A stretch of DNA of 64,000 bases, from assembly GCA_030540715.1 (NCBI GenBank), contig JAUNVQ010000010.1, positions 1 to 64,000 on the forward strand, in the 5' to 3' direction. The notes below the pieces were generated by a model, which worked only from the letters and a program-made list of their open reading frames with translations, was not told the origin of the DNA and did not search any database. Position numbers and translations under genes: made by a program. The stretch comes from Actinomycetaceae bacterium. Lineage in GTDB: Bacteria; Actinomycetota; Actinomycetes; Actinomycetales; Actinomycetaceae. This document shows positions 33,301 through 42,922 of this stretch, piece after piece. Each line of letters begins with the position of its first letter. The stretch's first letter is position 1.

Positions 33301-36138
33301 GTGGGGAAAAGTTTTATCCTCAGAACCATTGCGATTATTTTTTCGCTAATGGCTATTTCAATACCTGCTTCAGCAGGAATTATCGCAGGTGAATCACCTG
33401 TTTATCACGGAGCTCATATTCGTAGTGAAGATCCTCCTAAAATTTCTGGTCAGATTTATGATCCTCACAATAACCTTGCCGATAAAAAGGAAGAACTGAC
33501 AAAACTTCTTCAAGAAGCAAAAGAAAAGGGTGTTCACGTCTATTTAGCACTTCCCGATTCCTATGGTAGTGCCGAAGCTCCTGTTACTGCCCAAGAGTGG
33601 AATCAAAAAGCGTTAACAGCTTCTGGTGCACCTGCAGAATCTTACATGGTATCAATCATTTCTGGCCCGACGTATTCATATTTTGCCAGCCCTAACTCTC
33701 AAGCTTCTTTATCTCTTGACCAGGTAAGAGAGCTGGCTCGAAAGCACTTGGTTCCCAACCTTGCAGACGATAAAATCGGCGAAGCAACAATTGCATTCAC
33801 CCAAGCTCTACTGGAGGAAACTGGTGCAAATTCTATCTTTTCTGCACTCCCCTTGTGGGCATGGGTTATTTTGGCAATCGGTTTACTGTGCATGCTTGCC
33901 GTCATGTTTTACGCTATCAGCGTACATCGTCAGGCTTCAGGGAAATCATCGAAAGACAACGAGTCGAAACCACGGGCCCTACCTGATAAAGACATAATTG
34001 CTCGTGAACGTCAACAGGCAGAAGAAGACTATCGTCAGGCTCAAGAGCAGCTCCTTGCTCAACAGTTTACCGATTCTTACGAACCATCCCCTCTCGCATA
34101 TGATAACCAGGGCGACCACGCACAAAATTCCACCATTGACGTTGACAATACAGATGATCCCTCTGTTCTTGAGCAGACAGCAGCTAATCACACACCCCAA
34201 AAAGTTGATGAAGATGTACTGACACCACGTCAACAGCGCCAACGCGAACGAGCACGGAAGAAAGCTGAACGGAAACGCCTGAAAGAAGAAGCCTTGGAGC
34301 GTCGCCGTCAAGAACGTCACGAACGCGAAGAAGCGAAGCGACGGGCAAAAGAAGAAAAGTCGGCACAAAAGAAAGGCCTTGAAGGAAAGCCTGGTACTGC
34401 TGGTACTGAAGGCGATGCAACTTCTGTTGATCGCATGACCGTTGATCTGTCTCCTGCCCACACACACGTTGATACTCCCTCAGTTCTTAACGATTCTCTT
34501 AAAGTGACGCATGAGCAAGAACCAGCTGCAGACATACCTGTGATTGAGCCTGTAGCTGAACCTCACGGAGTTAATAAGACATTAGATACAGTTGATCATG
34601 ACACTCAAATAGCTCCGGTAGGTATTGAAGACTCTTCCGTTAGTGCAGATCAGGAAACTGAAACTCAAGAAATGCGCCTAGAAGATATGCGAGCATACGT
34701 TGCACAGACTTCTGAAGAAGACTCTACAGAAGCTGGACCTGACCTTGAAGAACCATCGGTATCAGCTGCACCGGAAATAGCAAATAATGCAGAAAATCTT
34801 TATCAGTTACGTCTTAGCGAAAAACAGGAACAGGAACAACGAGTCCGCGAGCAGCGCGAACGCGAGGAGGCCGAACGCCGCGCACGACAAGAAGCCGAAC
34901 GCCGCGAACAAAAACGCGAAGAAGAATCTCGTCTACGTTTGGAAGCTGAACGGAAAGCTCAAGAGGAAGCACAACGAGCAGCCTACGAGCGTGAACGACA
35001 AGAAATCGCTGTGCGTCAACAAGCAGAACAGGAGGCCCAGGCCCATTTGGCACGCCAACAAGCCAAGCGTGAGGCGTTGGCGCGTGGCCGTGAACAACAA
35101 GATGCCGCACATCGCGCTCATCAGGCTAAACGTTTTGCTACAGCCGATAACAAACCCTTATCTGCTCCAGCATCACCGGCCCGCGCACCGCAAAACCAAG
35201 ATACACAGACAGCACAGCCGTCACCTCTGACACAGTTCACACGTCGTTTACGCGAAGCAGACGATATGATTCGACAATCCCGCAAAGACTTAGAGATCGC
35301 TCAGGGGCGTTTCGGAAAAGCTCATACAGCCCCATTCGCTGCGGCAATTGTTGAAGCCCATAACGCAGTACGCGCAGGCTTTGACGAATTTGCTCAAGCT
35401 CAGCTTGAATCACGCCCCGCCCAGGTTGGCACTGTCTTTGACACCATTGATGCCCCCCTCAAACAGCTTCGTTCTCAAGTGGAACAATTTGTGAAGATGC
35501 GCCACGAACAAACCTCTGTAAGCGATATCTCGGCTGATTTACGTCCACGCTTCAATTCCGCTCAGCGCATATTAAAGCAAGCTCGCGGTATTATTGCACG
35601 TTTATCTATCTCAACATCACCTGACCAGCTTCACCTCATTACAGCCGATGTTACCCACGGTGAAAACCTACTAAAAGCAGCCGAACAAAAACTCACACAA
35701 GCTGAACAAGCTGACGAAGCTCACCAAGATGACAAAGTAACAACTTTGACACGACAAGCCGAACGCTGCATATTGGAAGCAACTGCAGCAGCACAACGCC
35801 TAGGCGATTATGATGCCTATGTCAGAGCTCAGCAGGTTCGTTTAGCATCACCTCAAGGTGATGATCTAGATTCTGTGCGTGCACGTTTAGAGAAAACACT
35901 GGAAGCTGTTATTTTGTATATGGCAACCGTTGATGATTTCATCGATATTCGTACGGGTCAAATCGGTGTTGCCGCGCGAACTATGCTTGTACAAGCAAAT
36001 AATACACTCTCACGGGCAGATGACATTTATGACAGTGATCCTGTTCAGGCCCTTCACTACGTTGAACAGGCAGAACAGCTTTCCATTCAGGCGCAACGTT
36101 TAGCCTCACAAGATGTCGAACGTCGAAACAAGAAATAA
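33301..36138 (+). CDS. TPM-domain coiled-coil membrane protein, first of the TPM-TPM-pspA operon
   Basis: A 945-residue protein from GTG 33301 with GGAGG 5 nt upstream. It has a signal peptide (about 1-25, SIPASAG), an extracytoplasmic TPM domain (about 40-180), one membrane helix (LPLWAWVILAIGLLCML, about 190-210) and a long cytosolic part. The latter has an Arg/Glu-rich charged coiled coil (about 320-380), an acidic linker, a second charged helix (about 510-615) and a C-terminal helical domain (about 650-945). TPM domains occur in membrane-stress and photosystem-repair proteins (Psb32-like). The operon with a second TPM protein and PspA points to membrane-envelope stress. The extreme charged repeats mean coding-strand codon use is skewed. 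Confidence 0.75.
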   Translation: MGKSFILRTIAIIFSLMAISIPASAGIIAGESPVYHGAHIRSEDPPKISGQIYDPHNNLADKKEELTKLLQEAKEKGVHVYLALPDSYGSAEAPVTAQEWNQKALTASGAPAESYMVSIISGPTYSYFASPNSQASLSLDQVRELARKHLVPNLADDKIGEATIAFTQALLEETGANSIFSALPLWAWVILAIGLLCMLAVMFYAISVHRQASGKSSKDNESKPRALPDKDIIARERQQAEEDYRQAQEQLLAQQFTDSYEPSPLAYDNQGDHAQNSTIDVDNTDDPSVLEQTAANHTPQKVDEDVLTPRQQRQRERARKKAERKRLKEEALERRRQERHEREEAKRRAKEEKSAQKKGLEGKPGTAGTEGDATSVDRMTVDLSPAHTHVDTPSVLNDSLKVTHEQEPAADIPVIEPVAEPHGVNKTLDTVDHDTQIAPVGIEDSSVSADQETETQEMRLEDMRAYVAQTSEEDSTEAGPDLEEPSVSAAPEIANNAENLYQLRLSEKQEQEQRVREQREREEAERRARQEAERREQKREEESRLRLEAERKAQEEAQRAAYERERQEIAVRQQAEQEAQAHLARQQAKREALARGREQQDAAHRAHQAKRFATADNKPLSAPASPARAPQNQDTQTAQPSPLTQFTRRLREADDMIRQSRKDLEIAQGRFGKAHTAPFAAAIVEAHNAVRAGFDEFAQAQLESRPAQVGTVFDTIDAPLKQLRSQVEQFVKMRHEQTSVSDISADLRPRFNSAQRILKQARGIIARLSISTSPDQLHLITADVTHGENLLKAAEQKLTQAEQADEAHQDDKVTTLTRQAERCILEATAAAQRLGDYDAYVRAQQVRLASPQGDDLDSVRARLEKTLEAVILYMATVDDFIDIRTGQIGVAARTMLVQANNTLSRADDIYDSDPVQALHYVEQAEQLSIQAQRLASQDVERRNKK

Positions 36139-36150
36139 GATGGATAATCA

Positions 36151-38217
36151 ATGAAACTACCGCACTTCGCGTACACCAGGATGTGTGTGGAACTCATGGC
36201 GGCACTGCTTTTTGTCATTATATCGCCTGCGTCATCTTTTGCGATCACATACACCGAGGATCCGCCCTCTACAATGACACAGCGTGTGCACGACACCAGT
36301 GGAGTATTGAAAAATCTTGACGACCTTGATATGTATGCCCGTGAACGCTCTAACCAGCTTGTTGACCTGTACGCAGTATTTGCAAAAACTTTTGATGCCA
36401 AGGCCCCTCTGCAGTGGTGTAAGGAAACTCTGCACAATTCCGCTCGTTCTTCCCACTCGATGTACCTGGTAATAGCCGTCAATGACCGCAAGTATGCATT
36501 GTGTTATCGTGACGGCATTACTCTAAACAGTACTCAGGAAAATGCCATTAAAGACCCGGTTGAAAACTTACTTGCACAAGATAACTGGAATAAAGCTGTA
36601 CTCACTTACCTTGATATAGCCCCCGACATTGTGGAAGGAACTCACACAGGAACGCATCGCCCCTTGGAAGGTGACGGTTTGCTATCGGGAGTGAGTATAG
36701 CGCTACTCGTTTTTCTTCTTATCAGTGTGCCAGTTGCTATCGGTGCTGTACTGCTTTTTTCGCGTTCCCGCCAAAAAGCGTGGGCGACCCACAAAATTAC
36801 CTTTGACGATGGCCGTACAGTTTATATGAACCCTCAATCGCAGCAGTATCATGACCATGTTACCCAGCGCATCAATAAGGCCGGTGAATGGACTATGAAA
36901 GCGGATAATGCGGTACGCGCAGCAAAGGAAGATGCACAGTTTGCTTCACTGGAGTTTGGGGCCTCGGACTCTCAACGATTTCATGATGCACTTGAGCTTG
37001 CAGAACAGGCTTCCACCGATGCTTTTGACTGGTTTCACCGCGTGGAGGATGAACCTGACTGGAAGAAAAAAGAAACATACGCCAATAACGCAATCAAGGC
37101 TGCCAAAGCAGCGATTGCACGTATTGAGGACGAAGAATCGGTTTTCCAAGAAAAACGAAAAGCAAAAAATGAAGCTGGCCAGATGCTACATCGTGCTCAG
37201 CACTATGCCCAAGAACTTGAAACAAAAACCAAACAGGCAAGCATTGAACTTGACTCGTTACGTGACGCATTTCAGCATCATGAACTTGATTCAATTGCCG
37301 ATAATCCCGAGCGAGCACAACGTCTTATCGATAATGCGCATCGTACTATAGCCGATGGAATAAAGGCATGGGATGATGGTGATCATCGTCAAGCGGCTGA
37401 TCTTCTAGAACTTTCACAACGTACACTCACTCAAGCCTCGATGATTATCGATTCAGTCATGAATGCACGGGAACATTTGTCTCATATCCGCCAGACGTTA
37501 CTTCAAGCAATGTCATCGATTTCAGCAGATTTAGAGGACGTGTCAACCTTAGCCCCCAACGATCGACGCTTTGATGCCTATGTTCATGAAGCACGCCAGG
37601 CAATCAGCCAAGCTGAAAAAGCCAATGATGGGCAAGGCGATCCTCTTGCGGCCCTTGAACGTTTGACGATTGCCGAAAATACACTTGACACCGAATTGGA
37701 ACCACTGCGTGAACAAGCTGTCACCGATCAGAAAAAACAAACGCGCATTGCTCAACTGCGTTCACAGGTTACATTAGAAATACAGCAAGCAAATAGCTAC
37801 ATATCAGCCAATCGTGGTGCTGTTGGTTCACATGCACGAATGTCTATTGCTAACGCGCAGCTTAGTGTAGAAGCTGCTGATAAATCAGACAATCTGGACT
37901 ATGCCCTTCAGCAGCTAAACGAAGCTAGGTCGCAGGCTCGGATAGCTTTATCCCAAGCCCGTGATGATGTACAACGCTATCATTGGAACCCCAATGATAG
38001 GCCTCCCTACGGCGGCGGTACTACCTATGGTGGTTCGGGTATCGATATCGGGTCACTTGTCCTTGGAGGTCTTTTATTTGGAGGACGAGGTGGCGGATCC
38101 TCGTCCTGGGGTGGTTTCGGAAGCTCATCAGGTGGATTTTCAGGTGGTTTTGGGGGCGGTTCCTCTGGAAGTTTTGGAAATAGTGGTTTTGGGGGCGGTT
38201 CCTCTGGTAGTTTTTAA
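36151..38217 (+). CDS. TPM-domain coiled-coil membrane protein with Gly/Ser-rich tail
   Basis: A 688-residue protein starting 12 nt after the first TPM gene. It has a signal peptide (about 1-31), a TPM domain (RVHDTSGVLKNLDD, about 45-170), one membrane helix (VSIALLVFLLISVPVAIGAV, about 180-200), a helical cytosolic region with several coiled coils (200-620) and a C-terminal tail of Gly, Ser and Phe, in which GGFGGGSSGSFG repeats nearly exactly over 33 nt. Such tails are found at the ends of many TPM proteins. Architecture matches the upstream gene, so the two may be ancient paralogues forming a hetero-complex with PspA. Confidence 0.8.
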   Translation: MKLPHFAYTRMCVELMAALLFVIISPASSFAITYTEDPPSTMTQRVHDTSGVLKNLDDLDMYARERSNQLVDLYAVFAKTFDAKAPLQWCKETLHNSARSSHSMYLVIAVNDRKYALCYRDGITLNSTQENAIKDPVENLLAQDNWNKAVLTYLDIAPDIVEGTHTGTHRPLEGDGLLSGVSIALLVFLLISVPVAIGAVLLFSRSRQKAWATHKITFDDGRTVYMNPQSQQYHDHVTQRINKAGEWTMKADNAVRAAKEDAQFASLEFGASDSQRFHDALELAEQASTDAFDWFHRVEDEPDWKKKETYANNAIKAAKAAIARIEDEESVFQEKRKAKNEAGQMLHRAQHYAQELETKTKQASIELDSLRDAFQHHELDSIADNPERAQRLIDNAHRTIADGIKAWDDGDHRQAADLLELSQRTLTQASMIIDSVMNAREHLSHIRQTLLQAMSSISADLEDVSTLAPNDRRFDAYVHEARQAISQAEKANDGQGDPLAALERLTIAENTLDTELEPLREQAVTDQKKQTRIAQLRSQVTLEIQQANSYISANRGAVGSHARMSIANAQLSVEAADKSDNLDYALQQLNEARSQARIALSQARDDVQRYHWNPNDRPPYGGGTTYGGSGIDIGSLVLGGLLFGGRGGGSSSWGGFGSSSGGFSGGFGGGSSGSFGNSGFGGGSSGSF

Positions 38218-38249
38218 GATGACAGTTAACAAATGATGAGGAGACACCT

Positions 38250-38969
38250 ATGGCTGAAAAAGTCACAATTCTTGGCCGGATTAAACAACTGGTAAAGGCT
38301 AATATCAATGATCTGATTGATCGTGCCGAAGACCCACAAAAAATGATTGACCAGCTTATTCGTGATTATACGAATAACATTGTTGAAGCCGAAACCGCTG
38401 TGGCCCAAGAAATTGGTTCATTGAAAATGGCACAAAAGGATCATGAGACCAATCAGCAAGCAGCCATTCAATGGGGTGAAAAAGCCCGTTTAGCCTCTAC
38501 TCGTGCTGATGAAGCACGTAGACAAGGTGACTCTCAAGAAGCAGACAGGCTTGATAACCTTGCAAAAGTTGCTTTGAAAAAGCAGATTGAACTTGAACAA
38601 GAAGTGAAGGAACAAGAGCCTTTACTCAAGGCTCGCGAAAACACTGCTCAGCAGCTTCGCGAGGGCCTCACACAGATGAAGACGAAACTTGAAGAACTGA
38701 AGATCAAACGCAACCAACTTGTTGCACGCCAACGTAGTGCAGAAACACAAAATCGTGTCACCGAAGCGATGAAAACCATTAATATCATGGATCCTACTTC
38801 GGAACTTTCACGTTTTGAAGAATCTGTTCGCAAAGAAGAAGCCCTGGCACAAGGCCGAGCAGAACTCTCAGCAGATTCTTTGGAGGCTCAGTTTGCAGAA
38901 CTAGAAGCATCCGATGATGAACTTGAGATTGAACAACGTTTGGCTCAACTCAAATCAGAAAATAAGTAA
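38250..38969 (+). CDS. pspA: PspA/IM30 (ESCRT-III-like) membrane-stress protein
   Basis: A 239-residue all-helical PspA/IM30 homologue with no membrane span. It begins with the amphipathic lipid-binding helix (LGRIKQLVKANINDLIDRAEDP), followed by the PQKMIDQLIRDY motif, a long coiled-coil hairpin to about 180, and an ALAQGRAEL region before the acidic end. PspA forms rings and rods on damaged membranes. GAGGAGAC precedes the ATG, and the gene is the last in the TPM-TPM-pspA operon; a terminator follows. Confidence 0.92.
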   Translation: MAEKVTILGRIKQLVKANINDLIDRAEDPQKMIDQLIRDYTNNIVEAETAVAQEIGSLKMAQKDHETNQQAAIQWGEKARLASTRADEARRQGDSQEADRLDNLAKVALKKQIELEQEVKEQEPLLKARENTAQQLREGLTQMKTKLEELKIKRNQLVARQRSAETQNRVTEAMKTINIMDPTSELSRFEESVRKEEALAQGRAELSADSLEAQFAELEASDDELEIEQRLAQLKSENK

Positions 38970-38985
38970 AATTTTCGATATCGTT

Positions 38986-39023
38986 GATGGGTCAGCACAT
39001 TTCATGTGCTGACCCATTTTTTA
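38986..39023 (+). terminator. Terminator of the TPM-TPM-pspA operon
   Basis: A perfect 14-bp stem (ATGGGTCAGCACAT with its complement) with a TTC loop, followed by TTTTTATA on the plus strand. The classic T tract follows directly. Confidence 0.92.
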
Positions 39024-39137
39024 TACCTTTCTATGGTGAGTAAACACTTGTTGCTAAGAAAAAACATAACATGTGGTGTAAATTATGGAATACTTACAAA
39101 TACCATAGAAAAAAATACTATTTACTTTAGGTTTTCA

Positions 39138-39860
39138 ATGACTACTGATAATAATGCAACACCTTTTTCTGAGCCCATACCTACACCGCGCTCGATCCGC
39201 ACTCAACGCCACATGCCATCCGAGAGCCCAGAGTCCTCTATACGGCAGCCTGTCTACGGTGTTAATAAGCTTAATGCCCGCCCTATTGATACTTCAGGCG
39301 ATCCTACGTATCTGATTATTGATGGCGAAAACATTGATGCCACGTTGGGGATGTCCGTGTTGGGACACCGGCCAGAACCTGATGAACGCCCCCGATGGGA
39401 TAGAATTTTAGAGTTTGCCGACAACCAATGGACAGAAAATACTAGGCCACTGTTTTTTCTTAATGCATCATCAGGCCACATGCCAATGGGCTTTATTCAA
39501 GCTCTCATGGCTATGGAATATACACCCATTCCACTGTCTTCTGAAGCCGAAGAAGATAAAGTTGTTGATATTGGGGTGCAGCGTACCCTACAAGCTATTA
39601 TCGATCAGGGCTACGGAAATGTTTTGTTGGGAAGCCATGACGGTGATTTTCTTCCCCTTATCCGCGAGCTTTTGGACCAGGGACGCCACGTAGGTATCTT
39701 TTGTTTTGTAGAATTTCTTTCCTCACAAATTGCCGAACTTGTTGATGATGGTCTAGAGCTCTACGATCTCGAACATGATATTCACGCTTTCCAGGTTGCT
39801 CTACCCCGCCTGCATATTATTCCGCTTCACGAATTCAATCCCGTGGATTATTTGTCCTAG
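39138..39860 (+). CDS. NYN-domain (PIN-like nuclease) protein
   Basis: A 240-residue protein whose first 55 residues are disordered and Pro/Ser-rich. The rest is an NYN/LabA-type PIN-like domain: YLIIDGENIDATLG with the first acidic pair, EEDKVVDIGVQRTLQAII with the central Asp, and LLGSHDGDFLPLIRELLDQG with the final GD-x-D-F acidic pair, then VGIFCF. Conservation of all acidic positions suggests an active metal-dependent RNase. The start is ATG 39138 after an A/T-rich promoter-like stretch; the longer frame overlaps the pspA terminator and is unlikely. Targets unknown. Confidence 0.82.
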   Translation: MTTDNNATPFSEPIPTPRSIRTQRHMPSESPESSIRQPVYGVNKLNARPIDTSGDPTYLIIDGENIDATLGMSVLGHRPEPDERPRWDRILEFADNQWTENTRPLFFLNASSGHMPMGFIQALMAMEYTPIPLSSEAEEDKVVDIGVQRTLQAIIDQGYGNVLLGSHDGDFLPLIRELLDQGRHVGIFCFVEFLSSQIAELVDDGLELYDLEHDIHAFQVALPRLHIIPLHEFNPVDYLS

Positions 39861-39998
39861 CTATTGTATAAGGAACATTCGACATAGGTGCTCCTCATAG
39901 TGTGTACTATTCTTGGTGCATGAGCCTGTCTGCTCCAAGGCCTACCGGTTAACGTAACTAACAGCAAAATGCTTTGCCCAGTCTAGATTTGTTTTCCT

Positions 39999-40751
39999 TC
40001 ACTCGATTTCGACAGTGACGTGACGGTTTCCAAAATGAATCTGGCTGCCATTTTGAGCAATCAGACAATGCGTTGAAGTAGCTTTTTCACGTCGACCATC
40101 AGCAAAAACAACCCAGGTTCCGTTCGTGGAACGCAAATCAGTAACTTCAACTCCTTCCTCTACAGGGCGAAGAAGCGCGTGGATTTTTGACATGGATTTT
40201 GCAGTATCAACGATCTGTAGCGGTACAGCATCGGGATAATCATCTTTTCTTTTCGGACGACGCCCTAAAATAACTGGCCCACTCAATGACTCAATATGGC
40301 CATCATCAAGGCGCAGGAGTGCATATATTGGTTGAGTACTCAATACTGTTGCGTCGTTGTCATCTTCATGAGAATCAACTTCAGCTGTTTGTTCTCCACC
40401 AGATTGAACCTGTTGTTGTCCATCGCTGGCAATAACAGTGGCAGCGGTGGTAACAGATTGTTCTTCAGCGGTGAAAGTCATCTCCTGGACTGGACTTTGC
40501 TGTATATGTGGTGAGGCCACTTGAGAATCACCGAAGATCTGTTCAACATATGGCTGAGCGAGGACTTCCCAACTATTTGTTGCTGGATTCCACACAAGTG
40601 GTGGCATTACCTCGTTTTGTCCTGTTTGTGGATTAATACGTACCTGCGATGGATACACCCACGCATTGACCAGGGGCGACCATATTGGCTCCTGTTCAGG
40701 TGTTGAGCCATTATTATTCACTGATTGACTGTAGTCAACGTTCATATCCAT
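39999..40751 (-). CDS. FHA-domain phosphopeptide-binding protein (operon end)
   Basis: A 250-residue protein with a Gln/Asn/Pro-rich N-terminus including PLVWNPATNSWEVL and a C-terminal FHA domain (about 150-250). The core FHA residues are LGRRP (Gly and Arg), SMSKIHALL (Ser and His) and LRSTNGTWV (Asn), so phospho-Thr binding looks intact. ATG 40751 is chosen over TTG 40757 because AGGAGG lies 8 nt upstream. It follows the kinase gene by 66 nt and is a probable substrate or adaptor of that kinase. Confidence 0.85.
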   Translation of the reverse strand: MDMNVDYSQSVNNNGSTPEQEPIWSPLVNAWVYPSQVRINPQTGQNEVMPPLVWNPATNSWEVLAQPYVEQIFGDSQVASPHIQQSPVQEMTFTAEEQSVTTAATVIASDGQQQVQSGGEQTAEVDSHEDDNDATVLSTQPIYALLRLDDGHIESLSGPVILGRRPKRKDDYPDAVPLQIVDTAKSMSKIHALLRPVEEGVEVTDLRSTNGTWVVFADGRREKATSTHCLIAQNGSQIHFGNRHVTVEIE

Positions 40752-40817
40752 ATCCAATCCCTCCTGGCTCTCCCTATAATATCAGGACTTCTTCGTATGT
40801 ATGAAGGTTGGTTGATC

Positions 40818-42413
40818 CTATTTTTCCATCTTACATATTTCTTCAGGTAAGGATGTTTGACCATTTGCTCGTCGGAGGCTCACTTCACAACAGGCACCTT
40901 CCTCCCAAGGAACAACAACGCTCGTTTCTTTGGTTTCACGCAGGCCCTCACTATTTTTCACATGTTTGACTTCCCACAAATAACTATCGCCAGGCTGAGG
41001 TAAAGGATTCACCCACGAGACCTTTGCGCCTTGAGGATCGCTGAGCACTTTCAGTTCCTTCACGGGTGGCGGAATATCATCAATACCAGCATTTTGTGGG
41101 TCAGTCACAGATTGCGTTTGCTTTGTTGACACACTGTGCTCAACATCAAAACTATGTGAATACCACAACGTTGCCACCAAAGCGCCAAGAAGAATAAGTA
41201 CCAGAAAAATTGAAAAAGCACTGAGCGCAGAGGTTCGCTGGCGAGTTTTTTGTGCCACTGAAAAATCAGCAGAAGGAAAGCCATCACCACTCCCTTCCAT
41301 CATACTTTTCTTACCACTAGCATTCATAGTGGCAGATGCAAACCCTACAGGAGTGAGACGTTGATTTTCCTTCACAGCAAGTGGATGCGGGTGCGGAACA
41401 GTGAAACGAAAAGCCTCGTTCGGGTCAACTGTTTCACCTTCAAGGAAACGTCCAGCTTTTGTGAAGTCTTCTTGAGCATCAAAAGAGGGTAAGGCACGAA
41501 TACGTGTTGGCTGATCTTCATCGCCACTGTCATAGAAACGCGGGGCTTTTTCATCCAACACATCAACATGAGTTGCAGGAAGCCCGATATCGCGTTGTGT
41601 ACGATGAAGTGCATCAACGAACTCCAAAGCAGTAGCATAACGCTGCTGCGGATCCTTAGAAAGAGCCTTTCGTATCACATTTTCCAATTGCCTTGGAACA
41701 TCACTTCGACCAGTTGACGGAACAAAACCGTTAAGAACGCGAGCCGTAATCTTGGGAGGTGAATTGTCGCCACCTGGAATCTTAAAAGGCGAATGTCCCG
41801 CAAGAAGAGCATAGATTGTTGCCCCCAAACTAAACACGTCACAACGCGGCCCTGTTTCGCCTTTCCCCGTCTGTTGTTCGGCAGGTGCCCACAACAGTGA
41901 CACCCCCTGGAATCCCTGCTGGGTTTCACCAGAAGATGCAATACCGAAATCGGTCAGCACTGGGCGCCCATAAGCAGTCATCAAAACATTCGCAGGTTTA
42001 ATATCGCGGTGAATAATACCAGCACGATGAGCAGTTTCAATAGCTGCCCCCAACTGAATACCAATCTCTAAAGCCTGCGGAACCGAATATGGTTTTTGCG
42101 ACACAATTTTGCCAACATGTGGAGGCGGGCAGTATTCCATCACAATGTAAGAACGGCCATCCGTTGCAGTGGAAGCCGCATAGATGGATACGATTGATGG
42201 GTGTGACGATAATTTTGCCATCACATTGGCTTCAGCATGAAAACGTTCTTTCACATCGTCAGTAACATCAGCATGTAACACCTTCACAGCGACAAGACGT
42301 TCAGGAAGATACTGTTGGTATAAAAAAACATCAGCAAATCCGCCAGAACCGAGATAGGACTGATATTCGTAGCCATCAATAAGTGGAGGAATGATCTGAC
42401 GTTTCTTTTTCAT
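40818..42413 (-). CDS. PknB-like Ser/Thr protein kinase with extracellular FN3-like domain
   Basis: A 531-residue membrane kinase. The catalytic domain (about 13-275) keeps GSGGFADV, VAVKVLH (Lys), HRDIKPANV and DFGIAS. Then come a juxtamembrane linker with many Ser, a membrane helix (LSAFSIFLVLILLGALVATLW) and an extracellular part of about 90 residues with DPQGAKVSWVNP and two Cys that resembles a fibronectin type III fold. It lacks PASTA domains, so it is unlike cell-wall-sensing PknB. Its ATG overlaps the upstream FHA gene's stop. The architecture and operon match the Pkb2 kinase of the bifidobacterial PFNA cluster. Confidence 0.92.
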   Translation of the reverse strand: MKKKRQIIPPLIDGYEYQSYLGSGGFADVFLYQQYLPERLVAVKVLHADVTDDVKERFHAEANVMAKLSSHPSIVSIYAASTATDGRSYIVMEYCPPPHVGKIVSQKPYSVPQALEIGIQLGAAIETAHRAGIIHRDIKPANVLMTAYGRPVLTDFGIASSGETQQGFQGVSLLWAPAEQQTGKGETGPRCDVFSLGATIYALLAGHSPFKIPGGDNSPPKITARVLNGFVPSTGRSDVPRQLENVIRKALSKDPQQRYATALEFVDALHRTQRDIGLPATHVDVLDEKAPRFYDSGDEDQPTRIRALPSFDAQEDFTKAGRFLEGETVDPNEAFRFTVPHPHPLAVKENQRLTPVGFASATMNASGKKSMMEGSGDGFPSADFSVAQKTRQRTSALSAFSIFLVLILLGALVATLWYSHSFDVEHSVSTKQTQSVTDPQNAGIDDIPPPVKELKVLSDPQGAKVSWVNPLPQPGDSYLWEVKHVKNSEGLRETKETSVVVPWEEGACCEVSLRRANGQTSLPEEICKMEK

Positions 42414-42919
42414 AGGATCTCCTGCACAAGAATGTAACCTTGTTCGCCCACATCAATTTTATCCCCGCTAAAAAGCTCAACGGGCCTACCAGGAATAACA
42501 GGAATCGGAGGTGACTGAGAGCGAAGAATAAAAGTTCCGTTTTGTGATTCATGGTCGATCAGCGCAACGTAGTCATCCTTGACCACAATCTCACAGTGCG
42601 TTCGAGAGATAAGATGTTGAGGGCTAGACAGCGGAACCAGTAAAGGAATTGGCTGTTCAGGGTACTGGCGGGCTGAGGGCATCCTGCCAAATATTATATT
42701 TGTTGTGATATCAACCATGCGACCAGAGGGCAAACATAGACGTCCTCTTACAGGTAATAACTCTGGCTCACAGGAAGTGCAAGCATCGTCAGCTTGATCC
42801 GACACAGCCAGTTCAGCTGCATCAGAAGGTAACGACACCATTGTCATATCGTTTTCCCATTGAAGGCCAACTATCGTCGGATCAATATCATTGTCCTGTA
42901 CGCTCACCCATGTGTGCAT
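42410..42919 (-). CDS. FHA-domain protein between phosphatase and kinase
   Basis: A 169-residue protein that is mainly one FHA domain. An FHA core is visible at FGRMPSARQYPEQPIPLLVP, ISRTHCEIVV (Ser-x-x-His) and DHESQNGTFIL (Asn-Gly), followed by a GDKIDVGEQGYIL end. It starts 3 nt after the PP2C gene and overlaps the kinase start by 4 nt, so kinase, phosphatase and reader are made in fixed ratio. Its N-terminus carries a Trp-containing strand and a CTSCEP pair of Cys. Confidence 0.87.
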   Translation of the reverse strand: MHTWVSVQDNDIDPTIVGLQWENDMTMVSLPSDAAELAVSDQADDACTSCEPELLPVRGRLCLPSGRMVDITTNIIFGRMPSARQYPEQPIPLLVPLSSPQHLISRTHCEIVVKDDYVALIDHESQNGTFILRSQSPPIPVIPGRPVELFSGDKIDVGEQGYILVQEIL

Positions 42920-42922
42920 GCC

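Noticed and set aside
34187..35110. Several open frames on both strands of the TPM1 coiled-coil region
   Set aside because: They follow from the Arg/Glu-rich codon pattern of the real gene and have no ribosome binding sites or domains.
39006..39137. Longer NYN-protein frame from 39006
   Set aside because: It overlaps the pspA terminator hairpin and has no ribosome binding site.
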